From contig NZ_CAKZLP010000084.1 of assembly GCF_937127095.1 (NCBI RefSeq), positions 1-64,000 on the forward strand: DNA of 64,000 nucleotides. Direction: 5' to 3'. A program made the position numbers and the translations under genes. Source of the DNA: an uncultured Amphritea sp. GTDB taxonomy: Bacteria > Pseudomonadota > Gammaproteobacteria > Pseudomonadales > Balneatricaceae. Shown here piece by piece: positions 18,039 to 26,819 of this stretch; within the stretch, counting starts at the first letter, position 1; each line of letters opens with the position of its first letter. Under the pieces are notes generated by a model that saw only the letters and a list, made by a program, of their open reading frames with translations, did no database searches and was not told the origin of the DNA.

Positions 18039-18051
18039 TGACGAATCGTCA
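18039..18051. promoter_or_regulatory. Second copy of operator-like palindrome TGACGAATCGTCA
   Basis: Identical in all 13 bases to the copy at 17190; it ends 14 bases before the MMPL start codon. Predicted TetR binding site controlling the exporter operon. Confidence 0.75.
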
Positions 18052-18065
18052 CTAAAGGCATCACG

Positions 18066-20387
18066 ATGAAGGAAAAATTGTTTGCTGTAGTTTTGCGTCA
18101 CCCGGTTCTGATTCTACTGGCCTGTCTTGTGTTGACCGTTATGGCAACAGTAGGTGGAAAAAATCTGGTTTTTAAAAGTGATTACCGGGTGTTTTTCAGT
18201 GAAGAAAATCCTCAATTAGTGGCTTATGAGTCGATCCAGAATATCTTTAACAAGAGTGATAATGTCGCTTTTATTGTGATTCCGGCTGACGGGAATATCT
18301 ACACCCCTGAACATCTGCAACTGCTCAAGCAGATGACCACCGACGCCTGGCAGATACCCTATTCAACCCGGGTTGATTCGATTGCAAACTACCAGCATAC
18401 CTGGGCGGAAGAGGACGATATGATCGTTGAGGATCTGGTCTCAGAAGGGCAGACATTGGACCCGTCTGCACTCGACCGGATACGAGAGATTGTTAATACC
18501 GAGCCGATACTGCTAAACAAGATTGCATCGGCTAAAGGCCAGGTGTCACTGGTGAATGTCACTGTGCAGATGCCGATGATCGATCCGGTGGCTGAAGTCC
18601 CGGAGGTTGTTGCCAAAGTACGCGAAATTCAGCAGAAGTATATGGCTGAAAATCCGGGACTGGAGATCAAACTGTCCGGTATCGTGATGATGAATAACAG
18701 CTTTGCCGAATCTGCACTGAAAGATAATGCCACGCTGATACCTATCATGTTTGGTGTGGTGATCTTAACCATGCTGTTCCTGTTGCGGACCTTCAGTGGC
18801 ACCTTCTCGACAGTCATTATCATCGCTGCCAGTATTGCCGCTGCGATGGGGCTGGCAGGCTGGAGCGGGATGTTTCTCACCGGGCCATCGGCCAGTGCAC
18901 CGACCATGATTCTGACCCTGGCGGTGGCGGACTGCATTCATATTCTCAGTACGATGTTTTATGAGATGCGCAGGGGAGTAGCTAAACGTAATGCGTTACT
19001 GGATAGCTTGCGGATCAACTTTCAGCCGGTGATGCTCACCAGCGTGACCACAGCGATCGGCTTTCTCAGTATGAACTTCTCCGACTCTCCGCCGTTCCGT
19101 GATCTGGGCAACATTGTTGCGGTGGGTGTAATGCTGGCGTTTGTGTTCTCCATTACGTTGTTTCCGGCGCTGCTGATGGTACTGCCGGTGCGGGTCAGGG
19201 TGACTAAAGAGGAGGATCGTGACTGGACCCGTTCGCTGGCAACGTTTGTCACGACTAAGCGCCGTATTTTGTTACCGGGTATGAGCGTGTTTATGCTGCT
19301 GCTCATCGCGTTATTACCAATGAATCAGTTGAATGATGATTTTGTGAAGTATTTTGATACCTCAGTACCGTTTCGTCAGGCCACCGATTATATGCAGGAT
19401 AACCTCTCGGGTATGACGATGATGGAGATCTCCATCGATTCTGGTGAGTCCAGCGGTATTAACGGTCCGGCGTTTTTGAAAAAGCTGGGTGTCTTCAGTG
19501 ACTGGTTGCGATCCCAGCCGGAGACCGATCATGTCAGCACTTTGACCGATACTCTTAAACGGTTGAATAAAAATATGCATGGGGATGAACAGAGTTATTA
19601 TCGCCTGCCCGAAGATCGTGAACTGTCGGCCCAGTACCTGTTGCTCTATGAGATGTCGCTGCCTTATGGGCTGGATCTGAATAATCAGCTTAACGTGGAT
19701 AAATCCTCGGTGCGGGTAGTCGGCACATTTAAAAATCTCACCAGTAATGAACTGGTGTCACTGGAAGAGCGGGTGCAGGACTGGTTCGCCAACAATGCCC
19801 CTGAGTATCAGGTGCAGACCACCGGTCCCAACCTGATGTTTGCTCACATTAGCCAGCGCAATATCAAAAGTATGTTGTCGGGTATAGCGCTGGCACTGGT
19901 GCTGATCTCATTGTTGCTGGGCTTTGCGCTGCGTTCGGTTCGCTTTGGCCTGATCTCTCTGCTGCCTAATCTGGCACCGGCCGCGATGGGTTTCGGCTTG
20001 TGGTATGTGATCGATGGTCAGGTAGGGCTTGGGCTTTCCGTGGTGGCGGGTATGACGCTGGGTATTGTGGTGGATGATACGGTCCATTTTCTGAGTAAAT
20101 ACCTGTACGCTCGGCGCCATCGGGATGCAGATCCTGTTGCCGCCGTTCAGTATGCCTTTGGCAGTGTCGGCCGGGCGCTCTGGATTACCACCTTTGTCCT
20201 GGTATGTGGCTTTATGGTGCTGGCACAATCCAGCTTTAAACTGAATGCCGATATGGGGTTCCTCACGGCGCTGACAATCCTCATCGCACTGGTGGTGGAT
20301 TTTTTCTTCCTGCCGCCACTGTTGATGATGTTCGATAAAACTAAGACTGATGCACCGGCTAAAACCGCTCAAGGAGTTGAACGATGA
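18066..20387 (+). CDS. MMPL/RND-family exporter
   Basis: 773-residue inner-membrane transporter of the RND superfamily, MMPL branch. An N-terminal transmembrane helix (HPVLILLACLVLTVMA) precedes a large periplasmic loop, a cluster of helices (about 215-380), a second N-helix-plus-loop repeat starting near 395, and a second cluster (about 600-760). The conserved intramembrane acidic signatures appear as LTLAVADCIHILSTM in repeat one and GIVVDDTVHFLSKY in repeat two, so the proton relay looks intact. It overlaps the LolA-like gene by 4 bases (ATGA). With the barrel gene after that, it resembles lipid or hopanoid-type export sets. Substrate unknown. Confidence 0.88.
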   Translation: MKEKLFAVVLRHPVLILLACLVLTVMATVGGKNLVFKSDYRVFFSEENPQLVAYESIQNIFNKSDNVAFIVIPADGNIYTPEHLQLLKQMTTDAWQIPYSTRVDSIANYQHTWAEEDDMIVEDLVSEGQTLDPSALDRIREIVNTEPILLNKIASAKGQVSLVNVTVQMPMIDPVAEVPEVVAKVREIQQKYMAENPGLEIKLSGIVMMNNSFAESALKDNATLIPIMFGVVILTMLFLLRTFSGTFSTVIIIAASIAAAMGLAGWSGMFLTGPSASAPTMILTLAVADCIHILSTMFYEMRRGVAKRNALLDSLRINFQPVMLTSVTTAIGFLSMNFSDSPPFRDLGNIVAVGVMLAFVFSITLFPALLMVLPVRVRVTKEEDRDWTRSLATFVTTKRRILLPGMSVFMLLLIALLPMNQLNDDFVKYFDTSVPFRQATDYMQDNLSGMTMMEISIDSGESSGINGPAFLKKLGVFSDWLRSQPETDHVSTLTDTLKRLNKNMHGDEQSYYRLPEDRELSAQYLLLYEMSLPYGLDLNNQLNVDKSSVRVVGTFKNLTSNELVSLEERVQDWFANNAPEYQVQTTGPNLMFAHISQRNIKSMLSGIALALVLISLLLGFALRSVRFGLISLLPNLAPAAMGFGLWYVIDGQVGLGLSVVAGMTLGIVVDDTVHFLSKYLYARRHRDADPVAAVQYAFGSVGRALWITTFVLVCGFMVLAQSSFKLNADMGFLTALTILIALVVDFFFLPPLLMMFDKTKTDAPAKTAQGVER

Positions 20388-21172
20388 ATCTGACTAAATC
20401 CTTTTATATGCTGATGACGATGACTTTTTTAAGTAACCCGGTATTGGCACAGACGCCTGAAGAACGTGGCCTGGAGATCGCTAAAGAGGTTAAACAGCGG
20501 GATTTTGGCTGGGCTGATATGCAGGCAGAGATGCTGATGGTGTTGCGCAATAAGCAGGGCGAAGAAAGTGTCAGGGAGATTCGTATCAAGTCGCTGGAGC
20601 AGGAAGGTGATGGTGATAAGGGCCTTACAATCTTCGATAAACCGCTGGATGTGAAGGGCACCGCGTTTCTGAGTTTTTCCCACCCGCTTGAAGCAGATGA
20701 TCAGTGGCTTTATCTGCCCGCGCTTAAGCGGGTGAAGCGGATCTCATCCCGTAATAAGTCGGGTCCGTTTATGGGATCAGAATTTGCTTATGAAGATCTG
20801 TCATCATTTGAGATTGAAAAATACAGCTACAAATATATCAAGGATGAACCCTGTGAAGGGGGTACCTGCTTTGTGGTGGAACAATACCCGGTGGATAAAG
20901 ATTCCGGATATACGCGACGGGTGGCCTGGATCGATCAGGACCAATATCGGGTATGGAAAGTCGATTTCTATGACCGTAAGAACAGTCTGTTAAAAACACT
21001 CAGCTTTAAAGGTTACCAGCAATACCTGGATAGACATTGGCGGGCGGATCTTCAGCAGATGCAGAATCATCAGAACGGTAAAAGCACCGAGCTGAAATGG
21101 TCTGGCTATCAGTTTCAGGTAGGTCTTGATGACTCAGATTTTAATAAAAATACGTTAAAACGGGCACGCTGA
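20384..21172 (+). CDS. Outer membrane lipoprotein-sorting (LolA-like) periplasmic protein
   Basis: 262 residues with a signal peptide ending VLA-QTPEERGLEIA. The body matches the LolA-like family found next to MMPL exporters: FLSFSHPLEADDQWLYLPALKRVKRISS, then SGPFMGSEFAYEDLSSFE, and a final FEVGL-like strand. The LolB/LolA half-barrel binds acyl chains, so the protein probably ferries a hydrophobic molecule between the MMPL exporter and the outer membrane. It is translationally coupled to the exporter (overlapping ATGA), and the next start codon lies 2 bases after its stop. Confidence 0.85.
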   Translation: MNLTKSFYMLMTMTFLSNPVLAQTPEERGLEIAKEVKQRDFGWADMQAEMLMVLRNKQGEESVREIRIKSLEQEGDGDKGLTIFDKPLDVKGTAFLSFSHPLEADDQWLYLPALKRVKRISSRNKSGPFMGSEFAYEDLSSFEIEKYSYKYIKDEPCEGGTCFVVEQYPVDKDSGYTRRVAWIDQDQYRVWKVDFYDRKNSLLKTLSFKGYQQYLDRHWRADLQQMQNHQNGKSTELKWSGYQFQVGLDDSDFNKNTLKRAR

Positions 21173-21173
21173 T

Positions 21174-22376
21174 ATGAGAGTCAAGCTGTTTGCCATGGGG
21201 CTGACATCACTGTTACTCAGTCCGGTAGCAGGGGCTGATGATACTGTTTTCGATTTTACCGGTAAGCTATCCAGTGAGTTTCAGGCCTATCCTGATGAGG
21301 GACAATTTGTTGGTCAGGCATATCACTCTAATGCATCTATTGCACTGGAAACTGCGTTTTACTGGGGGTTTAACGAGGGTGATGATTCGGTCATCTTTAC
21401 ACCTTTTATACGTATTGACCAACAAGATGAAGAACGTACCCATGGGGATATCCGGGAACTAAGCTGGATCCATGCAGGCGATGACTGGGAGCTGCGTTCA
21501 GGATTAAGAAAGGTGTTCTGGGGCGTCACGGAATTTAACCATCTGGTGGACGTTATCAATCAGACCGATGCTGTCGAAGACAGCGATGGTGAAGACAAAC
21601 TGGGTCAGCCGATGGTGAATCTCTCACTGGTGAGAGAGTGGGGGATCGTTGACCTCTATGTTCTGCCGGGTTTTCGTGAGCGTACTTTTGCCGGGGTTGA
21701 TGGCCGGCTTCGCAGTGGTGTCGTTGTGGATACGGATAGTGCCCGCTATGAGTCCGGTGAGGGGGATCAGCATATTGATACCGCGATTCGCTGGAGTCAG
21801 AGTTTTGATCTCTATGATATCGGGCTTTACTGGTTTAAAGGAACCAATCGAGATCCACGGTTTGAGTTAGGTCTGAAAAACGGTACGCCCGTGCTTATCC
21901 CGGTTTATGAACAGATGGATCAGTTCGGCTTTGATGGGCAGGCGACACTGGATAGCTGGCTTCTCAAACTGGAACTGATGCGCCGGGATACGCGATCTGA
22001 AGACTACAGTGCGATGCAGGCCGGAGTGGAATATACCTTTTATGGTGTCAGTGAAACCAATACCGATGTGGGCGTTTTAGTTGAATATGGCTGGGATGAA
22101 CGGGGTAAAGGTGCCGATGTCCTGTTCCAGAATGATCTTTTCTTTGGCAGCAGAATTACGCTGAATGATGAATCCAGCTCAGAGTTTCTCGCTGGCTTAG
22201 GTTATGACATCGACTATCAGAGCCACAGCCTGGTTGTTGAAGCCAGCAGCCGCTTTGGGAACAACTGGAAACTGAGCCTTGATGCCCGGATATTCGAGTC
22301 AGGAAGCAATCAGGACCTGATGACTAATATTGAACAGGATGATTTGGTGCAATTGACGGCGGAATACTATTTCTGA
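21174..22376 (+). CDS. Outer membrane beta-barrel protein of the MMPL export operon
   Basis: 400 residues with a signal peptide ending AGA-DD. The mature protein is a series of amphipathic strands, acidic at turns (GEDKLGQP, WDERGKGAD), and ends LTAEYYF with a C-terminal phenylalanine, as outer-membrane barrels do. No family-specific motif is recognised beyond a general resemblance to DUF1302/porin-like proteins found with MMPL and LolA-like genes. It starts 2 bases after the LolA-like gene and is followed by a terminator, making it the last gene of the TetR-controlled operon. Confidence 0.75.
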   Translation: MRVKLFAMGLTSLLLSPVAGADDTVFDFTGKLSSEFQAYPDEGQFVGQAYHSNASIALETAFYWGFNEGDDSVIFTPFIRIDQQDEERTHGDIRELSWIHAGDDWELRSGLRKVFWGVTEFNHLVDVINQTDAVEDSDGEDKLGQPMVNLSLVREWGIVDLYVLPGFRERTFAGVDGRLRSGVVVDTDSARYESGEGDQHIDTAIRWSQSFDLYDIGLYWFKGTNRDPRFELGLKNGTPVLIPVYEQMDQFGFDGQATLDSWLLKLELMRRDTRSEDYSAMQAGVEYTFYGVSETNTDVGVLVEYGWDERGKGADVLFQNDLFFGSRITLNDESSSEFLAGLGYDIDYQSHSLVVEASSRFGNNWKLSLDARIFESGSNQDLMTNIEQDDLVQLTAEYYF

Positions 22377-22393
22377 TTGTTAAACATGCTATC

Positions 22394-22424
22394 AAAACGC
22401 GCTAATGTTTAGTGCGTTTTTTGT
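22394..22424 (+). terminator. Rho-independent terminator of the MMPL operon
   Basis: aaaacgcgctaa and ttagtgcgtttt form a long stem with one G-T wobble around tgt, followed by a T-run, 17 bases after the barrel gene stop. Confidence 0.8.
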
Positions 22425-22454
22425 GCTCATACTATTGCCCCTCTATGGGGGTGA

Positions 22455-22496
22455 CAGCAGTGACTACTCAGCAGTGACCATTCAGCAATGTTTATT
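22455..22496 (+). repeat. 14-bp degenerate tandem repeat, three copies
   Basis: Units cagcagtgactact, cagcagtgaccatt and cagcaatgtttatt run from intergenic DNA into the last codons of the adenylyltransferase-like gene on the minus strand. Confidence 0.65.
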
Positions 22497-23340
22497 CAGT
22501 AATCTCATGTAAAGCCCGGGAAACTCCTATCTCTATCAATTGATCCCGCTGTTCTCTGTTTTTAACCAGAATCGAGCCGCAGAACGCCAGAGCGTTAAAT
22601 GATATCCCTGCGACAGCTTCCTTGCGACGGGGTACCAGCATCAGCCATTCCCGGGTTAACAACAGGTTATATCCGGTAAATGCTGCGGTTCCATTAAGTT
22701 TAACTTTAGTCTGGTTAAGCAATTTCTGATAGTGGATAGTTAGCCAGCCAGCAGCCTGAACAGGAGTATCGAAAAGGTTGTCAGGCACCCGAACACCCCT
22801 GTTGTCAAACGGTAGCTTAGTATTTATAGCAACATCGGATGAAAATGTCTGAAGCTGTTCAGAGAGAGGGAGCTGCTCTGCCGATAGAGGTATTAACTGC
22901 AGGTGTTTGTGAGGCTGACTGGCCCCTGCTATCTGCCCGCCGTTGAAGAACACTAATCCGTCAATTTGCCCCAGACCCAGAACTGAAGCGTGGAAATCAT
23001 TCAGGTTTAACAGATCAGATTGCGATTCGAATGCTTTCGTTACAATTAGCAGATGGTTATCAATAACGTTAAATTTGTTCAGCAGGCATAGATGTTTGCG
23101 CCCTATATCGGCAACATAGAGTCTAGGATCGTAGGGCAGAAAGGGATTATGACTGCGGTTAGCAGCACTTTTCAGTCGGTCGTCATTCTGCTTTCTTTGC
23201 AGGTTGTTGAGAACCCGGATCTGGTATCTGAGTGGCCCTTCATGGATCTCTTCGAGCTCAGTTTCGATAGGCAAAAGAGCCCCGCTAATTAACGCTTGTT
23301 CTGTTGCTTTAAGACTTGTCTGCCAAAGATCTGTAGCCAT
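22492..23340 (-). CDS. ATP adenylyltransferase / Ap4A phosphorylase-like HIT-superfamily protein
   Basis: 282 residues, like yeast APA1/APA2 and bacterial DUF4922 proteins, which phosphorolyse diadenosine tetraphosphate to ATP and ADP. The histidine-triad-like motif is GGQIAGASQPHKHLQLIPL with His144, His146 and Gln148. Upstream are NPFLPYDPRLYVADIG and HLLIVTKAFESQSDLL, both conserved in the family, and the C-terminus holds FTGYNLLLTREWLMLVPRRKE. It would lower alarmone Ap4A levels in the cytoplasm. It is divergent from a flavodoxin-like gene with an 84-base shared promoter region. The 3' end lies inside a tandem repeat. Confidence 0.85.
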   Translation of the reverse strand: MATDLWQTSLKATEQALISGALLPIETELEEIHEGPLRYQIRVLNNLQRKQNDDRLKSAANRSHNPFLPYDPRLYVADIGRKHLCLLNKFNVIDNHLLIVTKAFESQSDLLNLNDFHASVLGLGQIDGLVFFNGGQIAGASQPHKHLQLIPLSAEQLPLSEQLQTFSSDVAINTKLPFDNRGVRVPDNLFDTPVQAAGWLTIHYQKLLNQTKVKLNGTAAFTGYNLLLTREWLMLVPRRKEAVAGISFNALAFCGSILVKNREQRDQLIEIGVSRALHEITE

Positions 23341-23424
23341 TTCCCCGCCTCAACATAAAACCTGATTTCAGATTACGCTGCAGAACTCCTGTTGTATAGT
23401 GAAATGGATCTTTGGAGAAAGGTA

Positions 23425-23886
23425 ATGAAAAAACTATTAATCGTCGCCCACGCTCCCTCTGTCAACACCCGCAGAATGGCTGAGGCTGTTTTGCAGGGGA
23501 CGCGTCATCCGGATATTGATGGAGTCACATGCCGCTGGGTTGAGCCCCTCAACGCAACGCCGGATGATCTGCTGAATTGTGATGCAATCATTCTGGGCAC
23601 AACAGAAAATCTCGGTTACATGAGTGGAGCCCTCAAGGACTTCTTCGATCGTTGCTATTATCCCTGTCTGGAGCAAAAGCAGGGGCTTCCCTGTGCACTC
23701 TATGTTCGGGCTGGGCATGATGGTACGGGGACTTGCAAAGCGGTTGAAACGATCTGTACCGGTCTTCGCTGGAACTGGACTCAGCCGCCACTGGTTTGTC
23801 GGGGGGAATGGCAGGATCAATTTCTTCAAGAGTGTGAAACCCTTGGCGCGACGATGGCTGCCGGTTTGGAGATGGGAATTTATTGA
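23425..23886 (+). CDS. Flavodoxin-fold NAD(P)H:FMN reductase-like protein
   Basis: About 153 residues. The N-terminal KKLLIVAHAPSVNTRRMAEA matches the FMN-phosphate loop of flavodoxin-fold reductases. AIILGTTENLGYMSGALKDFFDRCYYPC is the isoalloxazine-contacting region of the NADPH-dependent FMN reductase/flavodoxin family. I chose the ATG at 23425 because GGAGAAAGG lies just upstream and the glycine-free beta-1 starts there; an upstream in-frame start at 23392 would add 11 unlikely residues. It probably reduces quinones or serves as a small electron carrier. Partner unknown. Confidence 0.75.
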   Translation: MKKLLIVAHAPSVNTRRMAEAVLQGTRHPDIDGVTCRWVEPLNATPDDLLNCDAIILGTTENLGYMSGALKDFFDRCYYPCLEQKQGLPCALYVRAGHDGTGTCKAVETICTGLRWNWTQPPLVCRGEWQDQFLQECETLGATMAAGLEMGIY

Positions 23887-23991
23887 TCTGCATCGTAGTT
23901 TGAGTGAACAGAATATGATCAGCTGTATTGTGCGGCGCACAAGCAGGTATTATACTTACGTCTAAATTTTGATCAGTCGGGAGATCCGAAA

Positions 23992-24228
23992 ATGAAGCAG
24001 TCCGTGTTTACCGGAGTTGAGTGTGATGATCGTCGAATAGCCAGCGAGCTTCAGGCGATGGGTTGTTATGATGAAAGTGGTACGGAACCGCAATCTGCCT
24101 TCAGTAAAGCGGTTGAAGCGGTCGGTAACTTTATCACCTGGATGCGCTGGAAAGGTGAAGTAGGTGTTTATGGCTGTCGCGTCGGTGCTGATTATGCCCG
24201 CTATATGGAAGCGAAAGTTAGCGCATAA
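23992..24228 (+). CDS. Small conserved-looking protein of unknown function
   Basis: 78 residues, no recognised domain. It begins MKQSVFTGVECDDRRIASEL and has an amphipathic helix with two tryptophans (FITWMRWKG), three cysteines and no signal peptide. The RBS is cgggagatccgaaaATG. It is bounded by a strong terminator, so it is expressed as the end of a short unit, either alone or with the flavodoxin-like gene 105 bases upstream. The coding status rests on the good RBS, the terminator and clean codon use. Confidence 0.6.
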   Translation: MKQSVFTGVECDDRRIASELQAMGCYDESGTEPQSAFSKAVEAVGNFITWMRWKGEVGVYGCRVGADYARYMEAKVSA

Positions 24229-24247
24229 CGTCTTTTTTGTTTCTGTA

Positions 24248-24277
24248 GAACCCGCTCAGTTGAGCGGGTTTTTTTTT
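24248..24277 (+). terminator. Strong rho-independent terminator
   Basis: aacccgctca and tgagcgggtt form a perfect 10-bp stem with a two-base loop region, followed by nine T. It separates the small upstream gene from the unclassified cluster that follows. Confidence 0.9.
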
Positions 24278-24323
24278 GATTTTTTCGATTATCTGAGAAA
24301 AATTACTATTTTCAAACTTTTGT

Positions 24324-24351
24324 TTGATTACTGGAATATTTCTCCTATGCT
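24324..24351 (+). promoter_or_regulatory. Candidate sigma-70 promoter of the unclassified gene cluster
   Basis: TTGATT and TATGCT, 16 bases apart, lie between the terminator at 24277 and the first cluster gene at 24498, leaving a leader of about 140 bases. Each box matches consensus at four of six positions. Weak evidence, but it is the only candidate I see in this gap. Confidence 0.35.
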
Positions 24352-24497
24352 TCTTTTTACCCGTTAGGAATAGACATGAAAAGCAACGTTAACGGTTTGC
24401 CTGGGTAGCATAAGCGTTTTATGGATAGATCTTTTCTGTAACGCTTCTCTGAATATCTGGCCGACCTGAATATCACTTTACTCAGGGTGAATTTATC

Positions 24498-25640
24498 GTG
24501 CATCAGGAAAGCTATCTTCAGGTTCAGGATTGCTACCAGGTAAGGGTTCTCGGTGTTGGCAATGCCGATGTTTTGTCGATAGGGCGTTTTCATCAGCGTC
24601 TTGGGTTAAGCCGACAGGACTGTATACGCCGGATTCTGACGGCTCCTTCAATTTTACAGAACAAGCTAGATATCCGTTCCGCCGAGGAGATGGTTAATGT
24701 CCTCAAAGGTGCAGATCTGCCTTGTGACCTTATACCCCAGAGTGATCAGTTAATCGCTTCGCAGGAACGCTATGAGATAGCGGTTTATATTACTGACTTT
24801 ACCCATATCACCTCGTTTATCACCGATCTGGCATTGTTTACCGGGCAGAGCAGCGAAGAGCTGCTTCGCTGCCTTGCTAAGACTCCGGCAATTATCCTCG
24901 GTAATCTCTCTGAAAAAGTGGCTGAAGAGCTTATTGGCCGGTTCAGAAAACCAGGTATCGAGCTGATTAAATCCTGTAGTGATACGGCTAAATATTCTGT
25001 GGTTGCCTATGCTCCGGGTGGTGATCAGAGCCTGATCAGCTATTACCGTGAGTTCGGGTTACGGCAAACGGGAAATCAATCTGAGCAGATACAATGCTGG
25101 CAGCTGACCGATCTTTCGTTACAGCGCGCTCATACTCTGTGGCAGAAAGCCAATGAGCTGCACCTACCTCTGGTTATTCATAATCAGGATTATTATCGAT
25201 TTGACCTGTTGCTTCAATCGGTTCCCGCAGATGTTGATCACCAACAGAAGATCTCACGGATATTGTCAGCAGAGTTAGCGATACCCGAGCACCTGCACTC
25301 CCGCCTGTTTGAAAGTCTGCCAATGGTTTTAAAGCGATGTGTCGCGATTGCTGATTGCGATTCAGTTATGAAAGCCCTGGTGGCTGAGGGTTGTGTTGTT
25401 TCAGCAGAGTGGATTGGCGGCATCCGCTTTGATCTGGTGTTTGATGCAGCAGCAGGGGAGCAGCAATACCGCTTAGAAAAGCTCTGCACAGCGATCATGG
25501 GGCGAGCGCTTAAATTTGTCGAAACGTCAGACGGCTGGTCAGCAAAAGCGGATGCCAACCTTCATCAGGGATTGTGGATTCAGTATGAGGCAGCCCAGTC
25601 CGGTATGCATTGCAGATTGATGAGAAATGGACATGAGTAA
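24498..25640 (+). CDS. Unclassified cluster protein 1: repeated L7/L12-C-terminal-like modules
   Basis: 380 residues, not recognised as a named family. I see a repeat of about 70 residues. Copies near 13-79, 92-158 and 233-302 each show a beta strand (YQVRVL, YEIAVY, YRFDLL), a helix, a (T)G-type turn, a segment ending aP followed by a hydrophobic stretch (TAPSILQN, KTPAIILG, SLPMVLKR), then AE/A-rich helix, Gly or Ala, and a final strand. Two weaker copies fit at 165-230 and 308-378. This pattern resembles the C-terminal domain of ribosomal protein L7/L12; that is inference. Start is GTG with a weak RBS. The stop overlaps the next gene by 14 bases. Probably cytoplasmic, perhaps a protein-binding scaffold. 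Confidence 0.7.
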   Translation: MHQESYLQVQDCYQVRVLGVGNADVLSIGRFHQRLGLSRQDCIRRILTAPSILQNKLDIRSAEEMVNVLKGADLPCDLIPQSDQLIASQERYEIAVYITDFTHITSFITDLALFTGQSSEELLRCLAKTPAIILGNLSEKVAEELIGRFRKPGIELIKSCSDTAKYSVVAYAPGGDQSLISYYREFGLRQTGNQSEQIQCWQLTDLSLQRAHTLWQKANELHLPLVIHNQDYYRFDLLLQSVPADVDHQQKISRILSAELAIPEHLHSRLFESLPMVLKRCVAIADCDSVMKALVAEGCVVSAEWIGGIRFDLVFDAAAGEQQYRLEKLCTAIMGRALKFVETSDGWSAKADANLHQGLWIQYEAAQSGMHCRLMRNGHE

Positions 25641-26157
25641 TCAAACGATCCCAAAGTTAAAACTGGATGTTGTGCTTGCTGAGGTTGGCAAGAGTTTGCG
25701 CCAGCAAAAGTATGAAACCGCTTTGCTAATGCTGCAAAAATTATTACAGGCGGGCATGGTGCAGCAGTTTCCGCTGTTGTTACAACGCTATATATCAGAA
25801 CTGGTGTTCGAGTGTCTTGAACAGGCTGGCGAAGATCAGGCTGCGCTGGAATATTGTGAGCGGGCAATAGCCGAGTACGAAACACTGGGTGACAGTGCCT
25901 CGGAGGCCGTGGCTAATGATCTTGCGTTACTCAGGTTTCGTCGAATCTGTCTGCTGATCAAGCTGGATCAGCATCAGCAGGCCAGAGATGCCGTTACGCA
26001 ATATCAGCATAGCTGTTCTTTGCAGGACAAAATTCGTTACAACAAGGTGTTTGCACGCATTCTGAAGTATTCCAAAGCAACAAGAAATCAGTTGTTGAGA
26101 GAGCAGAAACAGATGGGTTCGTTTCAGTTGTCACAGCAATTAATTGTGTCAGGTTAA
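25627..26157 (+). CDS. Unclassified cluster protein 2: helical-repeat (TPR-like) protein
   Basis: 176 residues, entirely helical by appearance. Helix pairs such as YETALLMLQKLLQAG, QAALEYCERAIAEYETLG and QARDAVTQYQHS have the A-x(3)-Y/L spacing of TPR units, though no full consensus TPR is present. No signal peptide or membrane segment. The start overlaps the end of cluster gene 1 (ATG at 25627, a second ATG at 25633), indicating translational coupling, and an 18-base gap leads to the first member of the paralogous family. A binding or assembly role is a guess from fold type only. Confidence 0.65.
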   Translation: MDMSNQTIPKLKLDVVLAEVGKSLRQQKYETALLMLQKLLQAGMVQQFPLLLQRYISELVFECLEQAGEDQAALEYCERAIAEYETLGDSASEAVANDLALLRFRRICLLIKLDQHQQARDAVTQYQHSCSLQDKIRYNKVFARILKYSKATRNQLLREQKQMGSFQLSQQLIVSG

Positions 26158-26175
26158 TTCAGCGAGGTCTGGGAG

Positions 26176-26805
26176 ATGAATTTTGATAATCAGGTAGCTG
26201 GCATGACGCCAGGACAGGCGCTGATGGATGTGCCTATCCCTAAATTAATTGAAAACACCGCGAAAGCAATTGCTGCCGCTCAGTATGAACTGGATTCCAC
26301 CTCTGTTCGCGCAGCAACAATGTTGAGTGAAACCCGGATCAGTTTCAACGATGTTGATGGCACATCCCGTGAGCGGAGCCTGCTTGAGTTAGGCTTTATC
26401 CCGCAGTTTTATCACTTCAAAGAAACCGAGATGGAATTCAAGGTGACTATCTCTGTACGGGTGGAATCGGGTATCGACTTTGGTGTTGAAGCCGGGCTGG
26501 GTACCACCGAAAGTGCGGGCCTTCCAGTGGCATTTGCCGGCACGATCTCTTTCGATCTGCATCATAAATATGAGTTTGATATGGAAGCGGTTTCACGCAT
26601 CAAAACCACGATGAAATCGATTCCCCCACCGCAGGCGTTTCTGGATGCGATTCGCAACCATGCAGCCTCAGGTGGCGGAACTATCTCCGCGCCTGATGGG
26701 CCTGCACCAACACCTGACCCGGTTGATCCGGCTCCAGTGGATCCAGCCCCGGTAGACCCCGCACCCGTCGATCCGGTTGATCCTGCACCGGTAGATCCAG
26801 ACTGA
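26176..26805 (+). CDS. Unclassified cluster protein 3: paralogous-family member with Asp-Pro-Ala-Pro-Val repeat tail
   Basis: 209 residues. Core family signature: an N-terminal amphipathic helix DVPIPKLIENTAKAIAAAQY then ELDSTSVRAA, the motif LELGFIPQFYHF, a strand EFKVTISVRVES, a Gly-rich hairpin region (GLGTTESAGLPVAFAGTIS), a closing strand HHKYEFDMEA and SIPPPQAFLDAIR. The last 45 residues are a repetitive tail of DPAPV units, probably an extended spacer. No signal peptide. It is the first of four adjacent paralogues, 14 bases before the next. The family resembles DUF2589-type proteins in general layout, from memory only. Confidence 0.7.
   Translation: MNFDNQVAGMTPGQALMDVPIPKLIENTAKAIAAAQYELDSTSVRAATMLSETRISFNDVDGTSRERSLLELGFIPQFYHFKETEMEFKVTISVRVESGIDFGVEAGLGTTESAGLPVAFAGTISFDLHHKYEFDMEAVSRIKTTMKSIPPPQAFLDAIRNHAASGGGTISAPDGPAPTPDPVDPAPVDPAPVDPAPVDPVDPAPVDPD
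26713..26802 (+). repeat. In-frame 15-bp repeat encoding the Asp-Pro-Ala-Pro-Val tail
   Basis: Degenerate 15-base units of the form gatccagccccggta encode the Pro-Val-Asp-Pro-Ala repeat at the C-terminus of cluster protein 3. The units have diverged at third positions, so the repeat is not recent. Confidence 0.7.
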
Positions 26806-26819
26806 TAGAGGGTTGATCT

